Origin: Toxonevra muliebris
Lineage: Eukaryota; Arthropoda; Insecta; Diptera; Pallopteridae
NCBI GenBank assembly: GCA_963691655.1
Contig: OY829326.1
Location: 116,967,388 to 117,031,387 of the forward strand
Direction of reading: 5' to 3'
DNA length: 64,000 nt
This document shows, in pieces, positions 21,256 through 32,429 of the stretch. The notes below the pieces were generated by a model, which saw only the letters and a program-made list of their open reading frames with translations, searched no databases and had not been told where the DNA came from. The position numbers and the translations under genes were made by a program. The number at the start of each line of letters is the position of its first letter. Within the stretch, counting starts at the first letter, position 1.

Positions 21256-23565
21256 GCATATTAATATATCCAGGTAAAAATTATCCTGATTGGAATGTTG
21301 TTGCGCCTAGTTCTCATACATGTGAGACTTTAAAAATATATAACAAAAAAAAAAATAAAAAAAGTATCAGTATTTTGTGATTATATTTATATGAGAGGTA
21401 AGCGTTATAATGGTCCGATAGTTCTAATTGGCTTATGGCATGGCTTGGCTTATGTCCAAGACAATATATATATAAGCACATGTAATTTAATGATTATATC
21501 TGTAATGGGTTAAAAGTTATTACATTATTAAAATTTAACATACATTTACAGGTAGGTGTTGCAATTGTATGAATTAAAAGTTTATCATACAGAGACAATA
21601 AGGCCTAAGACTGATTCCGTATACCAATTTTCGTCAGATTGCCATTTAAAATGGATTAAATATAACACCATAAATAACTACCTACGATTAATTAAATGCT
21701 ATTTCTCTGACTAATGTCCTTAGTTACCAAATTAGTTGAAAATAATTCAACGTTTAAAACTAAACAATCAATATATTAAGTATTTAATTATTTTGTTGAA
21801 TGATGGCAATTGATAATTTTAAAAATGACCTTTACTATATACTTGAATATAAATTTAACATTATCAGTATCGATAATATCGAAAGAAATAACAAAACTTA
21901 ATTTTAATAAAAAAAAAAAAATAATTGGGGAAATGCTAATTTTTAATGTATTATACTTTTATAGTTTATTATACTTATTCTTTATTGCTGTTGTTGTTAT
22001 TTTTGTTGATGTAATCGTAAATGTTTGTGCTTGTCCTCACGTCAAGGTAGTGTCAAAATCGATTGGTTTTCATGTCAGTTTTATGTACAAATCGATTGCT
22101 AGCGATGAACTAAGCTTTTTTTTCTACTACATACATACTTTCTTCTACTTTTTATAGTATCGACCGTCACACTAACTACTATTAGTATGTATATATACTT
22201 ATTATTTATATACATATGTGTTAGTGTATGTAGGTTTGCTTGTATTTGGTTAATACCACAAATTGTTGAAGGGGTTGAGGAGGTAGCGTATATATGAATG
22301 TTTTGTTAAAAGTAGCGCGTGGAAGGGCATTATATTATTTATTATAAACTGCTACACGTGGTAAATATATTTTGTATACTATATTTACAATTTGCATATG
22401 TACAATAGTAAAATATATAGTATATACTTATTGTAGAATATCGTAACAAGTTTATAAGTTTTTTTTTTAATTTTTTTTTTTTTGTTTTTTGTTTTTCCAT
22501 TAGTATTTCATTCTATTCCAATCGAATATCTTTCCCCAAGTATGCAAATGCAAATACAAATATTTATTTGTGTATGACAATTGTTTGCAAAATTTATGCA
22601 AAGAAATGCCAAATATTATTAGCGTAAATATTAGCAAAATGATGAAAATTCTGTAAATATATTTATGCAGATATATTATTTATGGTGTTGATGATTTTGA
22701 TGTTAACGATGACGATAGTATATTGTAATAATATTTGAGTATTAAATATTGAATTGTTAATGAAGAAGTGAAGTGCATAGAAAGAAGAAGACATTGATGC
22801 CTGTGGTATAGTGTCAGAATGTATTTACTTGGTATTAAGTAGCTAAATATGCAAAGGATTTCTAAGCTTTTGGCGGAGGAGGTATTCAAATCTGTAATTT
22901 CCGAAATATAGTAATACGAGAGAAGTTCCTGATAACAAACCAAGCAAATTATTATAAGCAGAAATCAACAACGAAGTGTCACAGAGCTGTACACAGTGGG
23001 GTCAATAAATATTTATTCACTTTGGATATAATACAGGACGATTTGTGTCGAATATGTGGCGAGGAGGAAAACTAAACTTAATTTGAATTTGTTTATTTCC
23101 AGTTCTATTCTCCATTGAGTAGATGTCTCAAACAACTGAAAAGAGCTATTAGTAAGTATATATATTCTAATAGATCTAGTCATGTCTGTCTGCTTGCCAT
23201 CAGTCCCCGTAAGCCATCGTAGATATGATGAACTAAAGTTTTTCACTTGTTGGAATTAAAATCAAAATTAAATTCGATACCACAAATGTAATTAATTACA
23301 CGAGCCAAGAGAAATTCCTCATTTTCAAGTACTTTTTTAATTTCTTTGAAGAATTGCATATTTGAAATTACAATTGAACATTTAGCATTTCCATTACTGA
23401 CTAATTGCAAATGTTAATTACCAATAAAAAATTTCCAGGAATGGAATTGGCAAAAATAATAAAAATAGTTCCATTGCAAGCAAGTGAAAATGTTAATTAC
23501 CCATTTCAATTCCAAGAAATTGTATTTGAAGAGGAATTTGATTCTTAATGTAATCATTACTACCC
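21256..23565. other. AT-rich non-coding stretch
   Basis: No gene is recognised. Poly-T tracts lie near 22,460-22,495. A segment at ~23,160-23,190 (agatctagtcatgtctgtctg) resembles 31,683-31,715 (gatttagccatagccgtctgtctg), suggesting a dispersed repeat. Confidence 0.5.
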
Positions 23566-23569
23566 AGCT

Positions 23570-24320
23570 CTGAATATGAGGTGCTCTGCAGTCAAGGGCA
23601 ACAGGCCAAAACACAGCCCGAAATCTAAACCAAATACAGCCCGAAATTTAAACAAAATTTAGACTAAAACTCAGACAAAAGTTCAGAATAAATTTACACC
23701 CGAAATCAGTTCAAAATTTAGTCCAAATTCAGGCCAAAAATCATGTCAAAAATAAAACCCAAAACACAAAGCTAATTACAGAATACAAATTTAACCAATA
23801 TTCAAACCATAATTTAAACTAATACTCATACCAAAATTAATACCAAAATCAGGCCCTAAGCTTAAAATATTCAGACCAAATTCAGGCCGAAACTCAATCC
23901 AAAATTCAGGTCAAATAAAACCTAGAAAAAAAACTCAAACTCAGGACAAAATTTAGATAAAAAATCGGAATAAAACCAAATTTCAAGCCCAATCCTGAAC
24001 AAAATTCAGATCGAATTCCGACTCTAAATTAAATTAAAATTCAGGTCAAAAATCATATCTAAAATAAAACCGAACCCCAAAGCAAATTTCAAAATAAAAT
24101 TCTAACCCATACTCAAAATAAAATTTAAACTAACATTCAGCCTAAAATTAATATCAAAATCAGGCACTAAACTAAACCTATTGAGACCAAATTCAAAACT
24201 CAATCTGAAATTCAGCTCAAACCCCTGAAAAAAAAAACTCAAACCAAAACTCAGGACAAAATTTAGATAAAAAATTATAATTTAGACCGATACACAATCA
24301 TAAACTAGACCGATACACAA
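23570..24320. repeat. Degenerate ~12-bp minisatellite with a 312-bp higher-order period
   Basis: The whole stretch is a chain of diverged units like AAATTCAGGCCA or AAAACTCAGACC, strongly A/C-rich on this strand. On top of this, a long block repeats. aaaaatcatgtcaaaaataa at 23,736 and aaaaatcatatctaaaataa at 24,048 begin matching series that run through ctcaggacaaaatttagata, giving a 312-bp period. The reverse-complement version (TTTTGATCTGAATTT type) occurs at 46,745-46,933. Confidence 0.85.
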
Positions 24321-24499
24321 TTATAAAAATACCAGTTTATAATCAGTCAATATAGCATTCATTCATTCGTTTCCGTTAATTTTTAGAGGACCTTCGGGAA
24401 CATATTTTTCCCTTTCCCTAGTCCCCCTCCTCCGCCCTAGATCCGTCACTGTTTAGTGTATCCGATTGCCATGGGGTATAGATTCGATATTTGTCGTAG

Positions 24500-25130
24500 T
24501 AAGATTAGATTTAGAGGTAGGCGGCTAGAAGGATACAGTCCTTCCATAGCACTCAGTCTTTTTTTTTTATCGCGACACTATTAACACTATTAATTTTTAT
24601 CTTAAACTCGCTTACGATCTTCGAAAAATAGGTGAGGTGTTCTAGGACCTTTAGTGTAGCCTGACTGTTGCTGTAGACTGCTATCTATTTTCCTCGCCAA
24701 CCGTTTTCGATTATCCAAAAAGCTATATTCAAAATAGTAAAGATCTCTGTTTGGAAGACCGTTACCATTTCTCCTATAGCAAAGAAGTACCTATTCTCCT
24801 CGTCCAGTTACCAACCAGAACCAGTTCCAATTGTTGTTTTAGAACCGTCTGTATAGAAAATATATGCAAAATCCTAAGGATGACCTCCGGTTTGCTCCAT
24901 TGGTCCCGAACAGGATATTTCACATTGTATTTCCTGCCGAATTTGATGTGATGTCTTAGTGCTCAAGTTCCAAACAAAATAGAAAATTTCGGGCAAGGCC
25001 ATGGATTAAGATGCTGAGCCAATATTTCTCAGTATGTCGAATTTCAGTTCATCAACCACTGTTTCTCCAAATTGTGTCTCTCGAGTAATGGCAACTCTGC
25101 TGGTGTAGAAAGAAATCCTTTTAGACAGCA
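24500..25130 (-). pseudogene. RNase H-bearing LINE fragment
   Basis: On the minus strand the reading gives a decayed YTDGSKTTIGTGSG (near 24,860), GEMVTVFQTEIFTIL (near 24,770) and YSNSQATLKVLEHL (near 24,660). This is the RNase H domain of the same LINE family as 4138-6080; the two align closely over 24,610-24,780 and 5,060-5,230. The catalytic Asp of DSQ is Asn. The C-terminal tail is deleted, and 24,503-24,560 carries the shared 3' end block. Frameshifts occur. Confidence 0.75.
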
Positions 25131-25306
25131 CATTATATTTTAGTCAAGACGTGACTTCTTCGATTGCTAAGAAACACACTACAGCGGTCGAGTAAATGAA
25201 ATGACATAAAAGAATTTAGTATCAGGGCAGTACATTGTTTGCCATAAATATCAAGAAGATTTGGTGGCTATTGCTTGAGCGTTCTGTTGGTTGGCCTCCG
25301 AAATAA

Positions 25307-26533
25307 TCACCCTTATTATGGTTGTCGACGTCGACTGTTGAATGCTCGACAGCTATCAATCGGTATCGCTGTAGTCGAGAGTCGATTCAGTAATCTATTA
25401 CAAATCGGTATTTTGAGAGTCGAGTCGACTGTCGACTATCAAAAAAAGTGACAAGTTCTTGTCGATAAAATTTTTGTGGTCGACAGCCACTGAAAAAAAA
25501 TTTTTTCAAGTAAAACCTTGGGAAAAGAATATAAAATAACAATGAAAGTAACAAATGTAAACCAGTTTGAGACTTAAGTGACGCATATGCAGAAAAATGT
25601 GCCAATGGCTAGGAATTTCAGTAAGGGCTTAGAAAATGTAAACATGAAGCGAGAGTGGGCTATTAAGCTAAACAATTTGGGTTCTCCGGTGCGTGAAGGC
25701 GATGGATGGCATAAGGTAAAAAATGCATTAATCAATTATGTTGAAAATTCCGTAAGAGTCATTATATGTCACAGTAAACGTGAATCGCGAATTACAGGCG
25801 GAAGCATTTTTAATAAAGAAAATTCTATCGCCATTAGGTGAATGTGTAGCTATTCATGTTCTGCGATAAAATGTTAAGTCCAGCCGGGGTGGTCTTGGGT
25901 GCTACTAGAAACTCAGTAGGTGAAGAACTATTGACTGATCCAGAACCAATTTCGTCTACGCATCCAATTACAGAATGAAATCCAGTTTTATCGTAAGAAT
26001 GCTGCTTCGCTTCTGCTTTTCGTTACCACAATTTACCTTTCGGACCAATTTCCCTTTCTAAAATTGCGATGACCTCTTCAAAAATTGAGAAAACTGTGAT
26101 CTGCGTAAGAAGCATATGCGTGGCTTCGCGAAAGTTGCGGAAAAATCTAGAATACAATAACTTAAGAAACTCATTGATTTTATTTATATGCTTCCTTATT
26201 CTGTATCTGACACTGTAAAATATTGGAGCGGCTCCGAATATTGCGGCGCAACTGCGATAAGTTTTCTGCTGCAGCACTTTGCTTCTCGTCAGGAAAAAAC
26301 ATGGGGATACTGCCCATTTGCAGAATATTTCTCAAAATTTAGAAAAATTATTTTTTTAAATTAAATTAAACTTCAAAAAGTTTTTTCTTATTTCTTTTTT
26401 TCATTCACAGTAGAGTTTTCTGCTCGTTGCAATCTATTAAAAATATTGTCGAGTTGATTAGGTTTCACAATTCCGATTTTAAGTCGACTCTACAGTCGAG
26501 TAACTCGACGCTCGACAATCATAATAAGGGTGA
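25307..26533 (+). mobile_element. PIF/Harbinger-like DNA element with inverted ends
   Basis: The left end reads TCACCCTTATTATGGTTGTC. The reverse complement of the right end reads TCACCCTTATTATGATTGTC, matching at 21 of the first 22 bp. Both ends continue into GTCGA-rich subterminal motifs. The interior holds a Myb/SANT-like ORF of the kind that accompanies PIF/Harbinger transposases, but no transposase is seen. The superfamily call depends on that ORF, since the flanking 3-bp duplication could not be settled. Confidence 0.7.
25578..25841 (+). CDS. Myb/SANT-like DNA-binding protein, Harbinger-type, truncated
   Basis: An 87-residue frame from ATG at 25,578. The stretch KREWAIKLNNLGSPVREGDG, followed by WHKVKNALINYVENSV, and then RESRITGGSIFN resembles the Myb/SANT (MADF-like) regulatory proteins of PIF/Harbinger elements. 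In these, a KR.W..L...LN..GPP segment precedes W.KVW.D and a TGGG motif. Such proteins bind subterminal repeats and help bring the transposase to the DNA. The usual protein is longer (commonly over 200 residues), so this copy is cut short by the stop at 25,841. The upstream residues KGLENVN fit the family as well. Function is inferred from family resemblance. Confidence 0.55.
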   Translation: MTHMQKNVPMARNFSKGLENVNMKREWAIKLNNLGSPVREGDGWHKVKNALINYVENSVRVIICHSKRESRITGGSIFNKENSIAIR

Positions 26534-28268
26534 ATATTCAAGTGACTGATTTCGACGGCGAACATCAGTTTGGCTTGAAATACACGGAAAACTATTCAAT
26601 AAATCGTTCTTTATTCTGCCCGATTACGTTTTATCGCACGATTAATAATACCCGACTATGGAAAACATAAAAAATGACACAATAGTTATATATTTGTTAC
26701 CTACTACTTATATATAAAAAAAATATGTGTTAATAAAATAATGCAATTAATATTTTAAACCTTTTACTAAAATAAAAATGAAGAGTTATTGTAAGAAATG
26801 ATCAATTTAAGTAATCATTACAAATTTCTTTTCGTGGAACATTCTTTTTCTACTCTTTTTAGAAAAATATTTAAACTGCAAATTTTATTTAAAGTTTATT
26901 TCGGATATTTTTGTTTTTATTTGTCTTTATTGTTGTGTTGTTCCTTTTTCAGCGTAAAACTGATGCTGACATTTCCCAGAATTCAAGTGCTTTGACTCTC
27001 CGCTGCGTTCAAGGGGCGCCAAACATATTTAATTTCCAATGTAATAAATATAAAAAATGAAAGGGGAAAAACCAACAAACAATAGCAAAAACAACAACTA
27101 CCACAACAAAAGAAGGAAACAGGAAAATATTTTAGTCATGAATTCTATAAAAACGCTGCAAGCAATAAAAATAACAACAACAAGAAAAAATAAAACAAAC
27201 AAAAAACATAAACAAAAATACCAAACGGTGTAGATTATTCCAAGTTTTGTGAACCCCTACAATAACAACAACAATAATAGCGAGTCCAACAACAAATGGG
27301 GACAAATTTACGATTAGCGATAAGTAAAAATAAAAACAAAATAAATCCAGTTAGAAGTTGGCATGGTATGGTAAATTCCATCAAAACAAAACAAAGAAGA
27401 AAAACTGCGACTACATAATTTAACTTTGACCTTTAAGACAACAGCAGCAACTAACCAACTCCCTCTAAATCAACATGAGCTACAAACACGCGTGCCAATT
27501 TTGGGTAACTAGCAAATAAACAAACAAGCGATTGAATGAATGTGCAAAATATGCTTCAAGATAACAAGTAAAATAACACAAGTCGAGATTATGTGGGAGA
27601 GATTGGGTTAACTTTGATGCGGCGGCGTTAGTAATCAAAATATTAAACACCCCAAGCAAAAAGGCTTCAATTTAACTTATGTAGAACTTTTGAGGGGTTC
27701 TAAAGAAAGAAAAATATGAATAACAAATTTCGAGTGGGCTTTTTAAGATTTAATCCAATAAGAACCAAAAGCGACATACATACACATATTAACATTATAA
27801 ATGTTATTTTCCACACTCTTTGTTCATATTGCGATATCTAGAAAATATTTTTGAAATTATATAAGATGGCAATGCTGTTAAAAACGAAATTTCAGTTACT
27901 ACCTGCAAACCTTATAAACAATTTGAAAACCTCACAAGTTTTAGTTGTAGGATTTATTTGAAGTTGTTAATGGGTTAAACTCAGCTTCCAATTTGAAGAT
28001 CCTTGACGTTTTGAATATGCTTCACTAGGATCAATGATTGCTACGATCAATAATGCAAACAACCCTTCAGGTTAAACGCTTAAACATCAAAAAACACGGC
28101 AATCAAAGTATTCAGGAATTAAACTTAAGGGCTGAGTTATGCTACACTTTCGAAACGACTTTAATAGAGCAGTATTTATGAATTAGCAACATTCAGTTCA
28201 CTGTTTTTCAAGGAGAATACTGAAGAGCTTGGAGCAACCCATAAAAATCTAAAACCATTTAGGAACAA
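26534..28268. other. Non-coding stretch, CAA-rich in the middle
   Basis: No gene is recognised. Positions ~27,060-27,300 are rich in CAA/CAACAA tracts, common in fly non-coding DNA. The remaining sequence is AT-rich and featureless to me. Confidence 0.5.
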
Positions 28269-30880
28269 TATTATTATTATTATTATTATTATTTATTTAT
28301 AATCGGTAGTACAATAAGAATTAGTTCTTTTAAAGTACATCAAGGATTATCAAAATATAAAAAAAGGAAACAGTACAGTCAAACTTATATGCTATACATA
28401 ATACTTATAAATAAAATTATAAATTAATTATTGAAAATTAGGATAGAAGACAGAAAGTTAGTTAGAAATACAAAGGAGTGAGTGAGAGAGAGAAAAGTAT
28501 AGGTGAGAAATGTAAAATTAAAGAGTTAAAATGTTTTGGAGTAATGTTGGAAGACTGCATTCTTGAAGCTACTTTTATTAGCCATTCGTTGAAGGTGGGT
28601 TGGAAGTGAGTTCCATAGTCTAATGGCGTTAATGAAAAAGAATCGGCCAGAATTAAGATGGTTAAACCTAGGAATAACCAGTTGAGGCGACCTAGTGGAG
28701 TGGAAGAATTGTAATTTATTATACAAATATGTTGGAGTTTTGGAGTGAATGATCCGGTGCAGAAAAATTAAATTACGAATGTCCAAATAGTCAGTTAATT
28801 CAACTCCAAGAATGCAAGTAGCTCTATAAGATATATGGTCAAAACGTTGTAGCCCATAGGCATATCGAATCGCATTGTTAAACGCTAGTGCAAGTTTACG
28901 TTGTGAAGCGGAGTCTAGATTACTAAAAACAACATTAAAATAAGTAATATGGGGGACAATTAACTGTTTTACAAGGTTAACTCTAACTGCAGGAGGAGTA
29001 TATACAGCAGAAAACCGAAGTGAGCGTAGAGCATAATAGATTTTAGATACAACGCCATTTATGTGGTCACAGCATGTTAGCCTAGAGTTAAGGATGAAAC
29101 CCAAGCTCATGATCCTATCAACCAGTTCAAGTTGTGAATCCCCCATAGAAATAGGTGGAATAACCAGAGAACCTGTAGTCTTCCTCGAGATAGGCAAGAT
29201 TTTGGATTTCAAAGGGTTAATACGCAAATTGTTATTGTCAGCCCAGGTCTTTAATACATGGAGGTCAGAATTAAGCTTACTGATCATATCGTCAATGTGT
29301 GCAGTGTCGCAGGAGATATATACTTGAATATCGTCAGCATAGGCATGAATCTTAGAATGCTTACATACAGTTAAAATGTCATTAATAAATATTGAAAATA
29401 GTAAAGGTCCTAAAATAGACCCCTGTGGTACACCAGCAGGGATCACAGATAGTGATGAAATGTCATCTCCAACTTTTACTTGCTGTAACCGGTTATTAAG
29501 ATAGCTAGCAATTAGGCTAATAGCACCTTTGCTGAAATTAAAGTAATGCTTCAACTTGTGACAGAGCATGCTGTGACATACTGAGTCAAAAGCTTTGAAA
29601 AAGTCAAGGAGGCAAAGAAGAGTTAACTTATCTTGGTCAAGCGGGATACGTATATCGTCAATAACTTTTAAAATAGCAGTAGTGCAGCTATGGCCAGCAC
29701 GGAAGCCAGATTGCAGGCACGAGAGAAGCTGATTGCTATGTACATAGGCAGTAATTTGATCAGCGATCAAGTGTTCACAAACTTTACCCAAGGCAGGCAG
29801 TATGCTAATTGGTCTGAAGTCCTTGGGTTCACGAGCGGAAGTGTTTTTAGCGATAGGGATAATGGTAGCAATTTTCCATGAGCTGGGGAATAATGAGCTT
29901 GTAAAACAATGATTTATGAGATGTGTTAAGGACGGTAGTATAAAAGGTATAATTATTTTAATAAACTTAATAGGGATACCAGCAATTCCAACGGCATCGG
30001 AAGAAATCCTTAAAACACATTTAGCTACGTCATCCTCACTAACAGCAACAAAACGAAAAGCTTTGTCATCATTAAAAATTGAATGAACTAGAGCTTCATT
30101 TGACAAAATACTATTATGGTGGTAAGAGATACTAGAAGAGATGAAGACATTGTTAAGTACGTCAGAGTTAAGAGTACAAGGAGTGTTATTTTTGTTGCAT
30201 ATCTTAAGTTGGCGAATATTACGCCACAGCTGTTTTGACGAAAGATTAGTATGAAGTTTGGAGCTAAAAAAACGTATTTTAACTTGTCTAATTACCAAGT
30301 TAGCTTTGTTTCGAGCTATTTTGAAAGCAACCCAATTGAAATCCGTACGGTTTCGTTTCCACTTGGAATAAAGCTTATTTTTTTCTCTGATACAAGTTAG
30401 TACACGATTATTAAACCAAGGACATGATTTGTTAACAATTTTAAAAGTTTTAATAGGAACAAAGCGGTCATAGAAACTGGAAACAAGGTACGAGAATAAA
30501 CTAAGCTTCTCGTCTACAGTGTGAAGGAGCCAACAGCTATTCCAGTCAGCTTTAGCAAGTTCATTAAATAAAGTAGAATAGTCAATTGAGTTATAGTCAC
30601 GATAGGAAACATGTTCAGTATGTGTGACACGATTAAAACAGGCATCTACACAGCAAAAAATTAAGTCGTGGTCAGACACAAATGATAATTGGTCATAAAA
30701 TAAGGAAATAGAAGGATCAGAAATTAAAAACAGGTCAAGTAAACTAGGCTCAGCTGTATTAGAGTAACGGGTGGGAGAGAGAGTATTGACGACAGTAAAG
30801 GCATTAGTAGAGGTATAATCTAAAAAGTTACGAGTAAAATTATCATTCTGCTTTTTTCCACGGAATATCAACCGAGATGT
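28269..30880 (-). mobile_element. CR1/jockey-like LINE, 5'-truncated
   Basis: The element is on the minus strand. Its 3' end is a short tandem-repeat tail (plus strand ATT repeats followed by ATTTATTTAT at 28,269-28,300), which fits CR1-like elements that end in microsatellites rather than poly-A. About 225 bp of 3' untranslated sequence separate the tail from the stop codon at 28,526. The 5' break is near 30,880, inside the endonuclease domain. Target duplications were not identified. Confidence 0.85.
28526..30871 (-). CDS. Reverse transcriptase, CR1/jockey-like ORF2 (endonuclease partly missing)
   Basis: The longest open frame in the window after simple-repeat artefacts, 781 codons without a stop. 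Residues 1-75 are the end of an apurinic-type endonuclease domain, ending in the SDHDL motif (66-70). The reverse transcriptase core includes DFRPISILPALGKVCE (351-366), motif A LLDFFKAFDSV (421-431, catalytic Asp 423), motif B PQGSILGPLLF (482-492) and motif C YADD (511-514). The C-terminal region ends with RFFFINAIRLWNSLP, typical of CR1/jockey proteins. It has no true start codon: the first codon is TTG and the frame runs on upstream to the truncation. The protein copies its RNA into the genome at a nicked target. The intact core suggests a recent insertion, but without a full endonuclease it cannot move alone. Confidence 0.93.
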   Translation of the reverse strand: MIFRGKKQNDNFTRNFLDYTSTNAFTVVNTLSPTRYSNTAEPSLLDLFLISDPSISLFYDQLSFVSDHDLIFCCVDACFNRVTHTEHVSYRDYNSIDYSTLFNELAKADWNSCWLLHTVDEKLSLFSYLVSSFYDRFVPIKTFKIVNKSCPWFNNRVLTCIREKNKLYSKWKRNRTDFNWVAFKIARNKANLVIRQVKIRFFSSKLHTNLSSKQLWRNIRQLKICNKNNTPCTLNSDVLNNVFISSSISYHHNSILSNEALVHSIFNDDKAFRFVAVSEDDVAKCVLRISSDAVGIAGIPIKFIKIIIPFILPSLTHLINHCFTSSLFPSSWKIATIIPIAKNTSAREPKDFRPISILPALGKVCEHLIADQITAYVHSNQLLSCLQSGFRAGHSCTTAILKVIDDIRIPLDQDKLTLLCLLDFFKAFDSVCHSMLCHKLKHYFNFSKGAISLIASYLNNRLQQVKVGDDISSLSVIPAGVPQGSILGPLLFSIFINDILTVCKHSKIHAYADDIQVYISCDTAHIDDMISKLNSDLHVLKTWADNNNLRINPLKSKILPISRKTTGSLVIPPISMGDSQLELVDRIMSLGFILNSRLTCCDHINGVVSKIYYALRSLRFSAVYTPPAVRVNLVKQLIVPHITYFNVVFSNLDSASQRKLALAFNNAIRYAYGLQRFDHISYRATCILGVELTDYLDIRNLIFLHRIIHSKTPTYLYNKLQFFHSTRSPQLVIPRFNHLNSGRFFFINAIRLWNSLPTHLQRMANKSSFKNAVFQHYSKTF

Positions 30881-30889
30881 TTTTAGGCC

Positions 30890-31480
30890 TTAAAATCACT
30901 AAAAAAAATTATTCTAGAACAAAAATTTTTAGATTTATGTATATATAAAAAAAAATCAAAGAAGCTCAAATTTTATTGAGAGGAAGAATTTGATATTTTG
31001 AAACAAAGTTTTGATGAGTTTTTCACATATTTTTGCAATTTTTGCTTAGTCAACACTTTAATTATTAATTCGTTAAAAATTGGTAACATCACGTGCGTTC
31101 AAAGTTGAGTCTCTTGTAAGGGACGCCAGTAGCGAAAGGGTTAATATAATTTAAGCATTTTTTTTGGTCACAAAAAACCATGTTTGCAGACGACCAGAGG
31201 TCATTAACAGTAATTTACGACGTCATAAACGCAATCGTTCCAAATTGGTACATCTTCACCTATGAAATATCCAAATTTTTGCTAGAAGAAATATGAACAC
31301 TACTATACTTATGTTCTAAAATAACGTAATTCTTTTAATAACATAGGATCTCAGTTAATTTCCCTCATCTTGTGATGCTTTTTATACTCTACACACTGTG
31401 TACAGAATATATTGGTTTAGATCGAGTAATGCTTGTTTGTAACGCCTATAATTAGGCATCGTAGGTATGAATATATATAT
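30890..31480. other. Non-coding; contains a GGG-TTAA repeat edge
   Basis: No gene is recognised. At 31,134-31,144 the sequence cgaaagggttaa matches the right edge of the TTAA-type repeat family, but no left partner was found. The part after 31,380 begins a dispersed-looking segment that includes gtctgtctg. Confidence 0.45.
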
Positions 31481-31489
31481 AGGTGCATA

Positions 31490-31658
31490 CACTAGGGGAT
31501 CCAAAGGGGAGTTTGGGGTTAAGCCCCCTTACCGATAGAAATTTCATGCATTTTGGTTGTTGTCCATAAATCAGTAGTGGTTGAAAAAATTAAAATTGCC
31601 CCTTCCCCCCTCTCCCCCCCCCCTCCCCCCCCGTAGGTAATATCTGAATCCACTAGTG
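31490..31658. mobile_element. Small inverted-repeat element around a poly-C tract
   Basis: CACTAGGGGATCCA (31,490-31,503) and TGAATCCACTAGTG (31,645-31,658) are inverted copies matching at 12 of 14 positions. Between them lies the C-rich run at 31,599-31,632. It may be a short non-autonomous element. No coding sequence. Confidence 0.45.
31599..31632 (-). repeat. Poly-C tract (G-quadruplex potential on the minus strand)
   Basis: An almost pure C run of 34 bp broken by only a few T. On the minus strand this gives several G runs of at least four, enough for a G-quadruplex. It is unusual in this AT-rich window. Confidence 0.8.
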
Positions 31659-31659
31659 G

Positions 31660-32240
31660 GTATATATAAATGATTTTGACTTGATTTAGCCATAGCCGTC
31701 TGTCTGCAGTCACGATAGCTCGAGCACAAAAATTTCTTATGATCAGTCCAAGGTTAAGTTCTGAATGAGGCAAATCAGTCCAGTGAGCGAGGTACCTCCA
31801 ATACCAATTAAATACAATAATTAAAATTCGGTATCCATAGATGAAATATGAAATAGCCTTTTGAATAACTGTTGTGAAAATAATCAATATTGGGCAATAA
31901 CCACGCCTATCCATACAAGTGAAATCATCAAAGGACAATCTCAAAGAAAATATTGATGCCAATCACAACGAAAAACGGTTTAGGGTATTCATGCAAAAAC
32001 TATGAAAATCATTTCAGTGGGCATGGTACCTCCCATCGAAATTAGGTTCTCAATAAGTGATACCTGCGTCGTAGGTATAGACATATCAATATATTTATAC
32101 ATGACTCAAAAAAAAAAACTTGAGAGAACTTAAAATTTTACGAAGAGATTAAATTCAAAAATGGGCAAAACCGATTAAGTGTGCGACAGTTTTCTGGGAA
32201 ATGATTCTTTGTGCAAGTGACTTCCAAATACATACGTGAT
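31660..32240. other. Non-coding, dispersed-repeat-like
   Basis: No gene is recognised. Sections such as gatttagccatagccgtctg and gtgagcgaggtacctcca look like repeated non-coding fly DNA, but no full element could be defined. Confidence 0.4.
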
Positions 32241-32243
32241 TAA

Positions 32244-32428
32244 CCCATTTTAGCCTGCTACCAGATCTCGTTGCAATTTTCACAAAATATTTTACAAGAG
32301 GCTAAATTATCTTATTAAAATAGAAATGATTTTTAAAAATTTGTTAAAACAAAAATTTTTTAGCTAGGTTCTCCAAGAAAACAATAAAACCGGACTAGTC
32401 GATTAATCAACCATCAGGCAAAAATGGG
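32244..32428. mobile_element. TTAA-flanked MITE, copy 3 (185 bp)
   Basis: The left edge is TTAA (32,240-32,243) then CCCATTTTAGCCTGCTACC. The reverse complement of the right edge is TTAG then CCCATTTTTGCCTGATGG. The ends match well for about 18 bp, and the second TTAA is one base changed (CTAA at 32,429-32,432). It fits a piggyBac-like MITE. No coding sequence. Confidence 0.65.
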
Positions 32429-32429
32429 C

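Noticed and set aside
26023..26277. An 84-codon minus-strand frame inside the Harbinger-like element
   Set aside because: I could not match it to a transposase. It may be an antisense shadow of decayed element sequence.
28269..28300. A CRISPR-like or functional microsatellite signal in the ATT repeat
   Set aside because: It is the 3' tail of the CR1-like LINE. No spacer-repeat structure exists anywhere in the window.
29061..29327. Plus-strand open frames over the CR1-like ORF
   Set aside because: Antisense shadows of the 781-codon reverse transcriptase.
31519..31962. A 147-codon minus-strand frame with a Gly-rich part
   Set aside because: The Gly-rich part is the poly-C tract read on the other strand. 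The rest is unrecognisable.
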